Positions 46,589 to 58,840 of a stretch of DNA of 64,000 bases are shown here, in pieces (the stretch's first letter is position 1; each line of letters starts with the position of its first letter). Source of the DNA: Tipula vernalis (Eukaryota; Arthropoda; Insecta; Diptera; Tipulidae). A model generated the notes under the pieces. That model was given only the letters and a program-made list of their open reading frames with translations, did not search any database and had not been told where the DNA came from. The DNA is taken from NCBI GenBank assembly GCA_958295665.1, contig OY282560.1, positions 146,002,091-146,066,090 of the forward strand, given 5' to 3'. A program made the translations under genes and the position numbers.

Positions 46589-49277
46589 AAATGACCATGA
46601 ATTAGCACCAGGGGACCGTTATGTACACATTGCATTTGCCGAAGCAACACAAGAAATCGATAACGCTATCAATCAAACTGTTGCATCACTATTCAATGGT
46701 AAACCACGACATCATGGTGATTTATTCCGTTTATTCAATTTTCCAAATGCACCAACACGTGAATTAGCTCGTGCCGCTGAAATTTATGAGCGCACTCTGA
46801 CCAATATTAAAAGACATGTAGAACAAGGTGACACGATTAAAACAAATGTCACCGATTTTAATTATCGCGATATTCTGTCAGTCAATCATTTAGAATTGAT
46901 TGCTCGTCTATCTGGATGCAATGCTCATCGTATAACACCAAATTGTTCGAATATATGTTATCATCGAAAGTATCGAAGCATAGATGGTACATGCAATAAT
47001 TTAGAAAATCCAACATGGGGCGCATCGCTAACTGGTTTCCGCCGATTGTTGCCGCCAATTTATGAAAACGGGTTTAGTATGCCAATTGGATGGACAAAAG
47101 GTAAATTGTACAATGGATATGAAAAACCAAGTGCCCGTCTTATTTCAACAAGTTTGATTAGCACCGAAGAAATAACAGCTGATAATCGGATCACACATAT
47201 GATGATGCAATGGGGACAATTTTTGGACCATGATTTAGATCATGCACTACCCGCCGTAAGCTCTGAAAGTTGGGACGGACTTGATTGTAAAAAATCTTGT
47301 GAATATGCTGCACCATGCTATCCCATTCAAGTACCACCGAATGATCCAAGAGTTACAAATCGTCGGTGTATTGATTTTGTGCGATCGAGTGCGGTTTGTG
47401 GATCCGGAATGACATCGGTATTTTTTGAAACGATTCAGCCACGAGAACAAGTTAACCAATTGACATCATTCCTTGATGCATCCCAGGTGTACGGATATTC
47501 AGAAGAGTTTTCACGAGATTTAAGAGACCAGGTATTAGATGATGGAACATTAAGAGAAGGTGTTCATTTTCCAAATCAAAAATCAATGTTACCATTTGCA
47601 TCACCAGCTGATGGAATTGATTGTAGGCGCGACTTGGACGAAAGTAATATTAATTGTTTTGTTGCTGGTGATATTCGTGTTAACGAACAAATTGGGCTCT
47701 TATCAATGCATATTATTTGGTTCCGTGAACACAATCGAATTGCTCGCGAATTACAAGAAATTAATCCTCATTGGAGCGGTGACATTATTTATAATGAGGC
47801 CAGAAAAATTGTTGGCGCCCAAAACCAGCATATTACGTACACTCACTGGTTACCAAAAATTTTAGGTGAAAAAGGTATGCAAATGTTGGGCGCGTACCAA
47901 GGTTACGATGCAAAGGTAAATCCGTCCATCTCAAATGAATTTGCTACGGCCGCATTGCGATTTGGACATTCATTGATTAACCCGATATTGCATCGATTTG
48001 ATGAAAACTTCGAAGAAATCAAACAAGGACATTTACCATTAGGTAAAGCTTTTTTTGCACCATGGCGTGTCGTTTATGAAGGTGGTGTAGATCCACTAAT
48101 GCGTGGACTTTATACTATGCCAGCCAAATTAAAAATGCCTCAACAAAATATGAACAATGAATTGACTGAAAAATTATTTAAAACTGCCCATGCGGTTGCA
48201 CTCGATTTAGCAGCGATGAACGTGCAACGATCAAGAGATCATGCGATTCCTAGTTATAACGAATATCGTAAATTCTGTAATTTAAGTTATGCCCAAAATT
48301 TCGATGATCTTAAGAATGAAATCACCAGTGAGGCAGTTCGAAATAAGCTCAAGGAAATCTATGGGCACGTATCGAATATTGATATTTTTGTGGGTGGTAT
48401 TCTAGAAGATCAAGTAGATGGTGCAAAAATTGGCCCATTGTTTAGATGTCTTTTAATCGAGCAGTTTAGTCGACTACGTACAGGCGATCGTTTTTGGTAT
48501 GAGAACAAAGATATATTTAAACCAGAACAACTCAAAGAAATTTACAAAACTAACTTGGGCCGTGTACTTTGCGACAATGGTGATAATATTACAAAAATTA
48601 CGGATGATGTGTTCATATTACCAAAACTACAAGGGGGCTACAAAAATTGTGATAAATTGCCATCGATCGACCTACGAAAATGGGTGGATTGTAGTGAATG
48701 TGCTAATACGTGTAGTCGAAATAATCAATTAGAACGTGTTAGGCGTTCAACTCGATCAGTGACACGATCAAAACGTGATCTTTCTCACGGCACACTTTAT
48801 AGTAATCATACCTTATTCGATGATAGTCCTTACGAGAATCAAATTGAATACGATATGAATGATGAACGAATCGAAGGTTTAGAATCGCTAGTTGAACGTT
48901 TTGAAAAATCGTTAAAACAAATTCGACGAAAACTAAAGAAAATGGAACAATCATGTCCGATCGATATGAAAGCCAACAATAAACCCAATAAACATGGCCA
49001 TTGTATCGATGATAAAGGTATACGACGGCTAAACAATGAGGTGTGGGATAAGGATGAATGCACTAAATGTGAATGTGTTCATCATAGTCAAATTAATTGC
49101 ACACGGGAAAAATGCCCGGAATTGATAAATTGCAAAAAAGAAAGTATTACGAAAAAGGAAGGTGAATGCTGTGCACAGTGCCAAATGAAAATGAATAGTC
49201 CAAAATCAACAGTACAATCATATAAGTCAACAGCATCAGCGAGCATCACTAATACTCAAACATCATCGACTAATTAA
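46589..49277 (+). CDS. Pxn: Peroxidasin, last exon: haem peroxidase and VWC domains
   Basis: This 2689-bp exon completes an Arg codon and then encodes 895 residues to a TAA at 49275. The peroxidase domain starts after about 100 linker residues. It contains WGQFLDHDLDH (haem-linked Asp and distal His, about 47209), WFREHNRIA (catalytic Arg, about 47718), RFGHSLI with the proximal His (about 47959), DPLMRGLY and MNVQRSRDH. All key residues are intact. Then come two furin-type sites (RVRR, about 48735; RSKR, about 48766), a short coiled coil (about 48868-48950) and a Cys-rich VWC domain to about 49185, followed by a Ser/Thr-rich tail. Peroxidasin is secreted and uses peroxide and bromide to form the sulfilimine bonds that cross-link collagen IV in basement membranes. 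The C-terminal layout agrees with the family, and the gene looks functional. Confidence 0.97.
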
Positions 49278-49345
49278 ATTTACAGAATTCAATTTTTATG
49301 TTTTAAATTGAAAATAGAAATGACACACACGTGGTTTGGTATGTC

Positions 49346-49371
49346 AATAAATATTATGTATTATTAATAAA
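49346..49371 (+). terminator. Candidate polyadenylation signals of peroxidasin
   Basis: AATAAA occurs at 49346 and again at 49366, 70-95 bases after the stop codon. Many more AATAAA words follow in the AT-rich flank, so the true cleavage site is uncertain. Confidence 0.5.
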
Positions 49372-50548
49372 TTGTAGTTTTTAATTAATAATTAAGTAAA
49401 CTAAAACGAATTATAATTAATTAATTGATACAACCCTAAATATTGGTTTTTATTTTATCGATAGAGATCGGTTCAATATAAAAAGTTTTTAACAGAAATT
49501 TTCATCGTAGAATTCAAGTTTTAAAAAATTCGCAATCGCGAGAGAAAATCAACCAACCAAATTTATTATAATAGAAATTCGAACTGGTTGCCAATCGTAG
49601 CCAACTATATCACCCTAAACAATAATTATAGAATATAAATTATAATATATTTCACTAATTTCTAGAATATTTTTAGAAATGTTATTGTATGTATGTATAT
49701 GTGCCCTATTAGCTAGGTAGCACATAAAACTTGAACATTAATTAAAAAAAAAAAAAATACCAATACATAAAACTACTTAAATTTTTAAAATCCAAGTTAA
49801 ATTTAAATTAAATTTAAATATAAAAAGTTAGGGTTGCATTATATATAGTTATAAATATACAAAACAAAAGAACTAAATTTAAAATTTAATTCAAAAAAAT
49901 AAATACATAAATACTAAACACAAAAAAAAAAAATTAAAAATAAAAACTTTTTTTTACTGTTAATGAAAAAATTAAAAATAAACAAAAAAAAAAAACTAAA
50001 ATAAATAACGAAAAATTTTATTAATTATAAAATAAAAATAATTAACATTTTACTAACATAAAATAAAAAAAGAGTTCCCCCTTAATACTAAAGTGTATAC
50101 ATATTTTCTTTTACTTTTTTGTTAACAGCTAATTTTTCTGTTAATTTTGGTTAAATTTTTGTTATATTAAAATTATTATAACTTTCATAAATATAATTAT
50201 AATTTTGTATTTACTAACAAAAAAATAATTTAAAATAAAAATTAACGTATAACAATAAAACAAACAAATTATGTAAAATAAAAATAATAATTAAATAAAA
50301 ATTTTAAAAATTAATATAATTAATTGCATTTTTTATTTTTGGTATAAATAGCAGTTATCATGAGGATTATCATGAGTTCCAATCTCCACTCAAGTACATA
50401 AATATCTGAAAAATGTACAATAAATACAGGGGCTCATTAGGTTATGGATGGTGACTCTGGCGGATGGCCGTTTCCATCTGTACTGGAATTCTTGGTCATT
50501 TTTCGCAGCTTTAGGCTCTTTTTTCAATTCCTTATTCAGTAAAGACCA
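49372..50548. other. AT-rich intergenic stretch, no gene seen
   Basis: Extremely AT-rich DNA with long A runs up to about 50340, then more mixed sequence to the start of the BEL LTR at 50549. No exon or transposase motif is visible. Confidence 0.5.
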
Positions 50549-51003
50549 TGTCGAAGAATCGACCACTAAAACAAACCAAATTAATTAGGATTTTGTATTT
50601 AACTTTAATTTATTGTAATTATCATTTAATTGCTGCGTTCCATTTGACGTGTCAAAGTACAAATAAGCACTTGTAAGTAGATGGTAAATGGAACGCAGAA
50701 AATGAATTGCGAAAATAAAATTTAATTTAAAAAAATTTACGTGCAACATGAAAAGTTGGAAAATTAATTATTAATTTGAAAACTGATCAGCCATTTCTTA
50801 CCGATTACAGTGCATTCACAATGAGAAAAATTTTTACTTTTGACTTACAGGTTTGTATGAATTTTCAACCTAACGAGCAAACATTTTTGTTCATTAAGTT
50901 GGAAACTCATACAAACCAGTAAGTAAAAAGTAAAAAGTTTTTTCATTGTGAATGCTCTGTTAGTTGCACTAAATAATCGTGTAAATAAAGTCGGAAGTTT
51001 GAA

Positions 51004-51062
51004 GAATCGAACTCCAAACACACTTCACTCCTTCATCTTACCACCAAACCACTCATCTCTAT
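51004..51062 (-). repeat. tRNA-like module 1 (A box and B box words)
   Basis: Read on the minus strand this gives GTTTGGTGGTAAGATGAAGG and then GGAGTTCGATTC, with the spacing of RNA polymerase III A and B boxes. Plus-strand copies occur at about 52165-52222 and 53353-53412. It cannot fold into a full tRNA, so I treat it as a SINE-like module and not as a tRNA gene. Confidence 0.45.
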
Positions 51063-52394
51063 ATAATTTCTATTCATTTTTTCGTTTCTGATAAAATCGC
51101 GCTTGGTGAAAAATCGCATAAAAATTTTTGTTATTTTACCAGGCGAACAGAATTTAAAAAACCACATAATTGTCAGTAACGTGACATTATTTTGTATCAA
51201 AACGTGCCACTTTAAGTTATGTGACACTTGAACATACAAAATAAAGTCATATTGCTAACAATTCCACCTTCTTGTAATTTCTGTTCGCCTGTTAAAATGA
51301 CAAAATTTTTTGGCGATTTTTGATGAAAAAAAAAAAAATAAAAAAATTTTAAATTTCTGCTCACCTGGTAAATAAAAATTACCGTTTTTTTAATTAAAAA
51401 GGCAATCATAACTCTAGCAACCACCCAAATAGAAAATTTGGAGATTTTTATTACAAAAAAAAATCCTTCAGGTGCGGGGATCGAACTAGAAATCTCTATG
51501 GTTTTAATCTGCTCTCTTATGGTAAAGAGTTCGATCCTCGCGGCACAAGGATTTCTTTTTTGTAATAAAAAGCTCCAAATTTTCTATTTGGGTGGTTGCT
51601 AGAGCCTTTGATTGCCTTTTTAACTAAAAAAAGTTCATTTTTATTTACCAGGTGAGCAGAAATTTAAAAAAAAAAATTATTTTTATCAAAAATCGCAAAA
51701 AAATTTTGTCGAGAGAGCAAATTAAAATCATAGAGGTCTCGAGTTCGATCCCCGCACCTGAAGGATTTTTTTTTTTTGTAATATAAAGCTCCAAATTTTC
51801 TATTTGGGTGGTTGCTAGAGGTAATTTAATTAAAAAAACGGTAATTTTTATTTACCAGGTGAGCAGAAATTAAAAAAAAAAAATTATTTTTATCAAAAAT
51901 CGCAAAAAAATTTTGTCATTTTAACAGGCGAACAGAAATTACAAGAAGGTGGAATTGTCAGGAATACGACTATATTTTGTATGTTCAAGTGTCACATAAC
52001 TTGAAGTGGCAGGCTTTGATACAAAATAATGTCACATTGCTGACAATTATGTGGTTTTTTTAAATTCTGTTCGCCTGGTAAAATAACAAAAATTTGTATG
52101 CGATTTTTCGCCAAGTCCGAATTTATCATATTTAAACGAAAAACTGAGTAGAAATTATATAGAGATGAGTGGTTGGGTGGTAAGATGAAGGAGTGGTGTG
52201 CGAAAGGTTTGGAGTTCGATGCTTCAAACTTCTGACTTTATTTTTTTTTTAAGCAAAAATTTGATTATTTTTTTTATTGCCACGAATTTTCCCAAATATT
52301 TTTTTGTAGCGATCTCAATCCCGATTAATCTTCTCGGATTATCCCAATCCAAAATTTTTCAACCAAAATCAAATTTTTTCGTTGACTTTGTTTA

Positions 52395-52460
52395 AATTCG
52401 AACTCCAGACCTTCTTCACTCCACTCCATCACCTTACTACCTCGGCTATCTCTTCATAAA
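52395..52460 (-). repeat. tRNA-like module 2 (A box and B box words)
   Basis: On the minus strand the module contains ATAGCCGAGGTAGTAAGG and, about 35 bases later, CTGGAGTTCGAA, close to polymerase III A and B boxes. A second copy lies at about 53583-53640 with B-box word GGAGTTCGAATC. The acceptor stem does not close. Confidence 0.5.
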
Positions 52461-54127
52461 CAAGTTAATACACATTTGTTTGTTTTATGCAATCAAAACA
52501 AATGTGTCTATAATATGTCGATATGGTGACATCTCTGTTAGGGCATATGTACTACATTTACTACACAGTATTTCTGGTAAGTGCTGAAATATTTTTACTT
52601 TTGTAAACAACATAATTGTCAGCAACGTGACATTATTTTGTATCCAAGCGTGCTACTTTAAGTTATGTGACACTTGAACATACAAAATAAAGTCATATTG
52701 CTAACAATTCCACCTTCTTGTAATTTCTGTTCGCCTGTTAAAATGACAAAATTTTTTTGCGATTTTTGATGAAAAAAAAAAAATTTAAATTTCTGCCCCC
52801 CTGTTAAATAAAAATTACCGTTTTTTTAATTAAAAAGACAATCAAAACTCTAGCAACCACCCAAATAGAAAATTTGGAGCTTTATATTACAAAAAAAAAA
52901 ATCTTTCAGGTGCGGGGATCGAACTCGAGACCTCTATGATTTTAATTTGCTTTCTTATGGTAATAAGAGTTCGATTCTCGCGGCTGAAGGATTTCGTTAT
53001 GATTGCCTTTTTAATTAAAAAAACGATAATTTTTATTTACCAGGTGAGCAGAAATTTAAATTTTTTTTTTTTTTTTTCATCAAAAATCGCAAAAAAATTT
53101 TGTCATTTTAACAGGCGAACAGAAATTACAAGAAGGTAGAATTGTCAGCAATATGACTTTATTTAGTATGTTCAAGTGTCACATAACTTGAAGTGGCACG
53201 TTTTGATACAAAATAATGTCACATTACTGACAATTATGTTGTTTTTTAAATTCTGTTCGCCTGGTAAAATAACAAAAATTTGTATGCGATTTTTCAAGTC
53301 CGAATTTATCAGTATTTTACACGAAAAACTGAGTAGAAATTATATAGAAATGAGTGGTTGGGTGGTAAGATGAAGGAGTGGTGGGCGAAAGGTATGGAGT
53401 TCGATTCTTCAAACTTCCGACTTTATTTTTTTTTTAAGCAAAAATTTGATTTTTTTTTATTTCCACGAATTTTACCAAATTTTTTTTTGTAGCGATCTCG
53501 ATCCCGATTTATCTTCTCGGATTATCCCCAATTCAAAATTTTTCAACTAAAAATAAATTTTTTCGTTCGCTTTGGGCTTAGATTCGAACTCCAGACCTTC
53601 TTCACTCTACTCCATCGCCTTACTACCTCGGCTATCTCATCAAATACAAGTTAATACACATTTATTTGTTTTATGCAATCAAAACAAATGTGTCTATAAT
53701 ATGTCGATATGGTGACATCTCTGTTAGGGCATATGTACTACATTTACTAAACAGTGTTTCTGCTAAGTGCTGAAATATTTGGTTTTGCTTAAAAGAGAGC
53801 ATGTGTTTTACTTTTGAAAAAATGTCTGAAGCACGATTTTTTTAATAATTAATTAATTACGTAACATTATTATTGCATTAAAATAATATGGATTAGTTGT
53901 ACTAAATATTCTGGTAACGAAGTCGCCATAAATTCGAAAAGCAAACTACTCATAAAATTTAGCAAGAGTAGCTGCGTGCAGTCAGAAGTACTTGTGTGTA
54001 CTTTGCCACGTTAAATGGAACGCAGCAATAGTAATTAATTCATAGCTCAATTATAAAATATGTGTATTAGATAAGCGTAATTCATCTATTCATTGTTAGA
54101 TGTCTCTCCAAGCAAATTTAATTTTAT

Positions 54128-55124
54128 CGTGACGGTGACACCTAGTGTGTAATAGAATAAGTAAAACTAATAGCTCAATGTTTTACTGTACTAAATGGAA
54201 TTTTCCATGATAAAAATTGTTACGTAGTGTTTCGACGCTATTCTAACTAGAAAACTCATGAGCTTTCGAGAAGTTTGGTTTGTGTATATAAAAAGGCGAA
54301 CAAGATCGAATTGGATTATTCGTATTTGGAACGCGATAGAGTAAACTTGTAAGATTATAAGTAATATGTATTTGGTAAGCGATAGTATAAAGATTAAAAG
54401 GAATTAAAAAGTGAATTAAAAAGTTTTTTTGTGGAAATAAAAATTATAAGTGAACAGTAAAATTTAAGAATAATTTATTTAAAGTGATTTTGTGAATTTT
54501 TATTGATAAACTGTGTTATACTAAATTTTGTGAAATAAATAAATTCGTTGGATATAAATTAAATTGATTTTGTATTATTCACAATCCAGTGATACGAACC
54601 TTATTTGACAAGGCAAAAACGTAACATTATTGTTACGTTTTTGCCTTGTCAATCAAGGTTCGTATCACTGGATTGTGAATAATACAAACTCAATTCAATT
54701 TATCACCAACGAATTTATTTATTTCACAAAATTTATTACAACGCAGTTTATCAATAAAAATTCACAAAATCACTTTAAATAAATTATTCTTAAATTTTAC
54801 TGATAACTTTTACTTTATTTATCGCACCACAACACTTTTTAAGTCACTTTTTAATTCCTTTTAATCTTTATACTATCGCTTACCAAATGTTACTTATAAT
54901 CTTACAAGATTACTCTATCGCGTTCCAAATATGAATAATCCAATTCGATCTTGTTCGCCTTTTTATATACACAAACCAAACTTCTCGAAAGCTCATGAGT
55001 TTTCTAGTTAGAATAGCGTCGAAACACTACGTAACAATTTTTATCATGGAAAATTCCATTTAGTAGTAAAACATTGAGCTATTAGTTTTACTTATTCTAT
55101 TACACACTAGGTGTCACCGTCACA
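54128..55124. repeat. Two LTRs of one family, head to head
   Basis: The right arm (54631-55124) starts TGTTACGTTTTTGCC and ends CACCGTCACA, the TG..CA ends of an LTR of 494 bp. It contains a minus-strand TATA-type word near 54965 (GTGTATATAAAAAGGCG). The left arm (54128-54626) is its near-exact reverse complement of 499 bp, its outer T changed to C. TTAT lies before the left arm (54124-54127), between the arms (54627-54630) and after the right arm (55125-55128). They are two LTRs without internal sequence in inverted orientation. A truncated relative lies at 34178. Confidence 0.9.
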
Positions 55125-55764
55125 TTATTATTTATTATAAGAGATGTCATTAGAAAATTCATTTAAATTTTGTTCAGTGGCTTACAACCATGGGTTTTGG
55201 AAAGTTGTTTCCCGGGCAACACCAAGATGAGAAAATTTTGATGACATTAACTTTTTGGTTAATTATAAAGCGATCTTCAAAGCGATAACAATTAGAAGTA
55301 AAATTATATTTATGGTTCAAAAATAAAATTGTACATTATTAAATTACATTGTTTTACTTAAAAATTAAGTTAAAAATAAACAGTTCATGAATCGGTACTG
55401 CCTGTGGCCTTTTGTGATTTCATCTCCTAATCCAGCGACAAAAAAAGTTTGTGCAAATTACACCAAATTTGTTCATGGTCCTTCGAGCCGGATAGTAATT
55501 CATTTCAAGCGAGCGCATTGTGAAAAGTTGGAATCTGCAAGCCGCCATATTATCTTCAAGAAAATTCGACTTGGGATTTCAGCCACGTGAAAATCTACAA
55601 AAGGAAAACAAAAGGGTGAGTTGTTTATTTCAATAAAGTGGAAAACTTTGGTTTCGTGCATAATTTATATTCATTGTCGCGAGTGAGTGAATTTAAAGTT
55701 GTAACCGAGATTTGTGAAGGTGCGATAAAATCTCGTGTGTAAAAAGTGTATCCTAGCGTGCAAA

Positions 55765-56809
55765 ATGACTGAAGAACAAAGGGATATTGAGTCACTGCGA
55801 AGAAAACGTGGCAATATTAAAGCTGCTATGGCTCGATTGGAGCTTCATTATTCAAACGTTACGGTGGAAACTGGATCTGAAGAAATCGGTATTCGTATAG
55901 AAATGTTAGAAAGGGCGTATAACGAGTTCAAGGACGTCGATGAACGTCTTTCCGTTTATCCGCAACAAGTTTCAGAAATTTCGAAGAACGGTACTGTAAT
56001 TTAAAGGCAAAGTTTCGGGCGGAATCAAATAAACGCAACAATATGTTCTATGAGTTGCACAAACAATTTAATTCCACGATGTTGTGTAATCGAAGTACAT
56101 TACTCTCCTCTTCGACATTTCAGCTCGTCGCGGCTTAATTGCAGAAAAGAGGTTATGTTTTAACTGCATGAGAGCCAATCGATCACAATTCTGCAAATCA
56201 AAGGTAAAATATTTTAAATGTAATCGAATACATCATACATTACTTCACACTGAAGATATTGATACTAAAATTCAAACTGTGTTAAACCAAGAAGTCATAA
56301 CGGGAGCTGAAAAGTTGGACCAATCTCCGTCCTCATCAAAGGGCACAGCTACTTTGGGTAATTGCCTTGCGAATATTTGTATCCAGGCGGTGTTGCCTAC
56401 TGCACTAATTAATATCAAAGATGGACTGGGGCAAATGCGACCAGCTCGAGTTCTCTTAGATAGTGGATCGCAAGCTTCTTTCGTCGATGAGAAGTTCTTC
56501 AATCAGCTTATGTTGACCGAAAAATGTGCAAAAGTTGCTATATCAGGACTAGCGTCGTCAGGAATTGTAACTAAGGGAGTTGCTAATGTAGAAATAGTGT
56601 CACGGTTTACTAGTAATCCAATTCAAACTAAACTATTCATTTTGGACAAACTTCCTTTAGTTTCACCATCAACACCAATTCATACTAAAGAAGTCCAAAT
56701 TCTTCAAGATCTAGAATTAGCCGATCCCAAGTTTTGTGAAATTGGCAAAATCGATATGCTATTCGGAGCTGACATTTTTTTAATGTTTTACGAGATGGAA
56801 AGAGAATGA
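55765..56809 (+). pseudogene. BEL/Pao gag and aspartic protease, frameshifted
   Basis: Gag starts at the ATG at 55765 (MTEEQRDIESLRRKRGN, the usual basic helix of Pao gag) and stops early at 56004. Most of gag is missing. After a shift, 56168-56809 carries a decayed zinc-knuckle region (CNRIHHTLLH) and the protease, with active-site motif RVLLDSGSQASFV and a C-terminal MLFGADIF. Stops before and after separate it from pol. The catalytic Asp is present, but the product cannot be made as one polyprotein. Confidence 0.85.
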
Positions 56810-56955
56810 TTCCGAATTCTTCGATTGTGGCGCAAAATTCTGAGTTTGGTTACATTGTATCTGGAAGAGCAAATTCTCCTAACACGCTTTCTTCAAATCA
56901 CATCAACTTGAATACCGAGGTTAAATTAGATCAAATTCTTAGAAGGTTTTAGGAA

Positions 56956-58720
56956 ATGAAAGAGCTGCCAACAACGAAACAATTGAATACAGAAGAGATT
57001 GAAATCGAGAATCACTTCTCGTCAAATGTTCAGATAAATATTCAAAGTCGATTTGTTGTAAAACTTTCTTTTAAAAAAAACAAAAACAAATTCGGAAAAT
57101 CATTACACATTGCGACTAAACGATTCTACAATATCGAGAGAAAACTAACATCAAACGCAGATCTTAGTATTGAATACAAAGCGTTTATGGCTGAATATTG
57201 TCAACTCAATCACATGAAGGAAATTCCGGTACATGACATTCCAATGATTAGCGATAAATATTTTTACCTTCCTCATCATGCCGTTCGACGGACCATACAG
57301 AAGCTCAACAGGAGTATCGCTCAATGAGACAATGATGGTGGGACCAACAATACAATCATCTATGTGGGAAATCTTAATGCGATTCCGAACTCATAAAAAC
57401 GTAATGACTGCGGACATAGAGAAAATGTACCGGCAAGTCTTAGTTACTGATGAGGATGCAAATTATCAAAGGATTTTATGGCGAGAAAATCCAGAATCAT
57501 CTTTAACGCATTACAAATTAATGACAGTTACCTATGGTACTGCAACTGCACCCTTTTTGGCTACCACATGCCTACATCAATTAGCATTAGACAATTTGTT
57601 GTCCCATCCGGAACCATCTAACATGATCAAAAACGATTTCTACGTAGACGACTTGTTAACTGGCTGCAACTCCCTCGAACAGATGCTAAAATTAAAAAAC
57701 GAAATTACTAAAGTTTTAAAATCAGCTGGATTCGATTAAAGAAAATGGTCTTCCAATACTACTTTGATTAATGGAAATGATCCTTATATAAATATTTGCG
57801 ATGAGATAGCTGCGATTAAAATTCTCGGATTATAGTGGTTCCCACAACATGACTATTTTTCATTTAAGGTGCAACATGTTGCCATTATCTCTGCAACAAA
57901 GCGCAGTATCTTGTCAGATGCATCTACAATTTTCGATCCGTTGGGCTGGTTATCGCCATCAACAATATTAATAAAAATAATGTTTCAACAATTACTCATA
58001 TGGTTGCAGAAATTGGATTGGAATGATCCACTCCCTGAAATCATCAACAAGAACTATAATAAAATTAGAAGAGAATACCAGTAATTCCAAAATTTAAAAA
58101 TCTCGCGATGGGTCCAGTGTTCGGGAAAAGTGGAGTTTCATGTGTTTGTTGACGCCAGCGAAAAGGCTTATGCTGCCGCAGTTTTTTGTAGAAATATTTC
58201 TAGCGATAACATCTTACGAGTGAGCCTTGTAACTGCGAAAACTAAGGTGGCTCCTATTAAACAAAAATCACTCCCAAGACTTGTATTATGCGCTGCAGTG
58301 CTGGGACCTAATTTAGTGATGGCAGTGTCAAAGTCAATGCAGCATGTAACACACGACATATTTGCATGGACAGATTCATCGATATCGTGGTTAAGTGACC
58401 ATCCTAGCAGATGGACATTATTTATTGGCAATAAAACGTCACAAATAACCACTAACTGTCCAAGAGAAAAATGGTCACATGTTAAGTCAAGCGAGAAGCC
58501 GGCAGATATTGCAACGCGAGGTATATTCCCATCTCAACTAAGTGAGTACAGACTTTGGTGGCAGGGGCCTGAATGGTTATCGCAACAATGTTCATTCTGG
58601 CCAAAACAGAAGCAGTTGGAGAACGCGATAGATGAATTTGTAGTTAAATCAGAAATGAGGAAAAAGAACATTGCTACGTTACAAACGCAACAAATTTGTT
58701 GCAAAATATTCCAAAAATAG
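56956..58720 (+). pseudogene. BEL/Pao reverse transcriptase and RNase H
   Basis: Three overlapping or adjacent frames make up pol. 56956-57327 has the N-terminal part with ELPTTKQL and RFVVKLSF. 57278-57739 has the RT palm with TADIEKMYRQVLV and the catalytic FYVDDLLTG. 57869-58084 has ASTIFDPLGWLSP. 58130-58720 is the peptidase A17/RNase H-like region with FVDASEKAYAAAVF, KTKVAPIKQKSLPRL and ADIATRGI. Frame changes near 57290, 57740 and 58085 inactivate it. Both catalytic Asp of YVDD are preserved. Confidence 0.9.
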
Positions 58721-58840
58721 GTGAAGAGCATTAATTGTCCATAAGTAACTTCACAGGAGCTCTCAAGAGCCGAAGAAATTTTAATTCGACACGTTCAAAA
58801 TAACGACTTTAAAGAAGAAATTGGCCGACTGAAAAACAAA

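Larger units (their letters stand above)
50631..54027. mobile_element. 3.4-kb inverted-repeat element with internal duplications
   Basis: The ends TGCTGCGTTCCATTTGACGT and ACGTTAAATGGAACGCAGCA are inverted with one mismatch. The pairing continues to GTGCCAAAGTAC or GTGTCAAAGTAC. On each side an imperfect copy of the LTR word GTAATTATCATTT is present, suggesting target duplication. Inside, a block (51160-51545) recurs in the same orientation at about 52605-52990 and in reverse at about 51600-52050 and 53000-53240. The interior therefore consists of two large imperfect palindromes. No transposase is encoded, so it is non-autonomous. Confidence 0.8.
50549..55475 (+). repeat. BEL 5' LTR, split into three pieces
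   Basis: Comparison with the LTR at 63406-63914 identifies the pieces 50549-50630, 54028-54127 and 55125-55475. Removing the two insertions leaves about 530 bp, close to the 509 bp of the other copy. It ends TTGTTCA and is followed by the presumed primer-binding region. Confidence 0.85.

Noticed and set aside
51470..51545. A genuine tRNA gene
   Set aside because: The B-box word GAGTTCGATCC is present, but the acceptor and anticodon stems do not pair and the module occurs in several inverted copies. It is better read as a SINE-like repeat.
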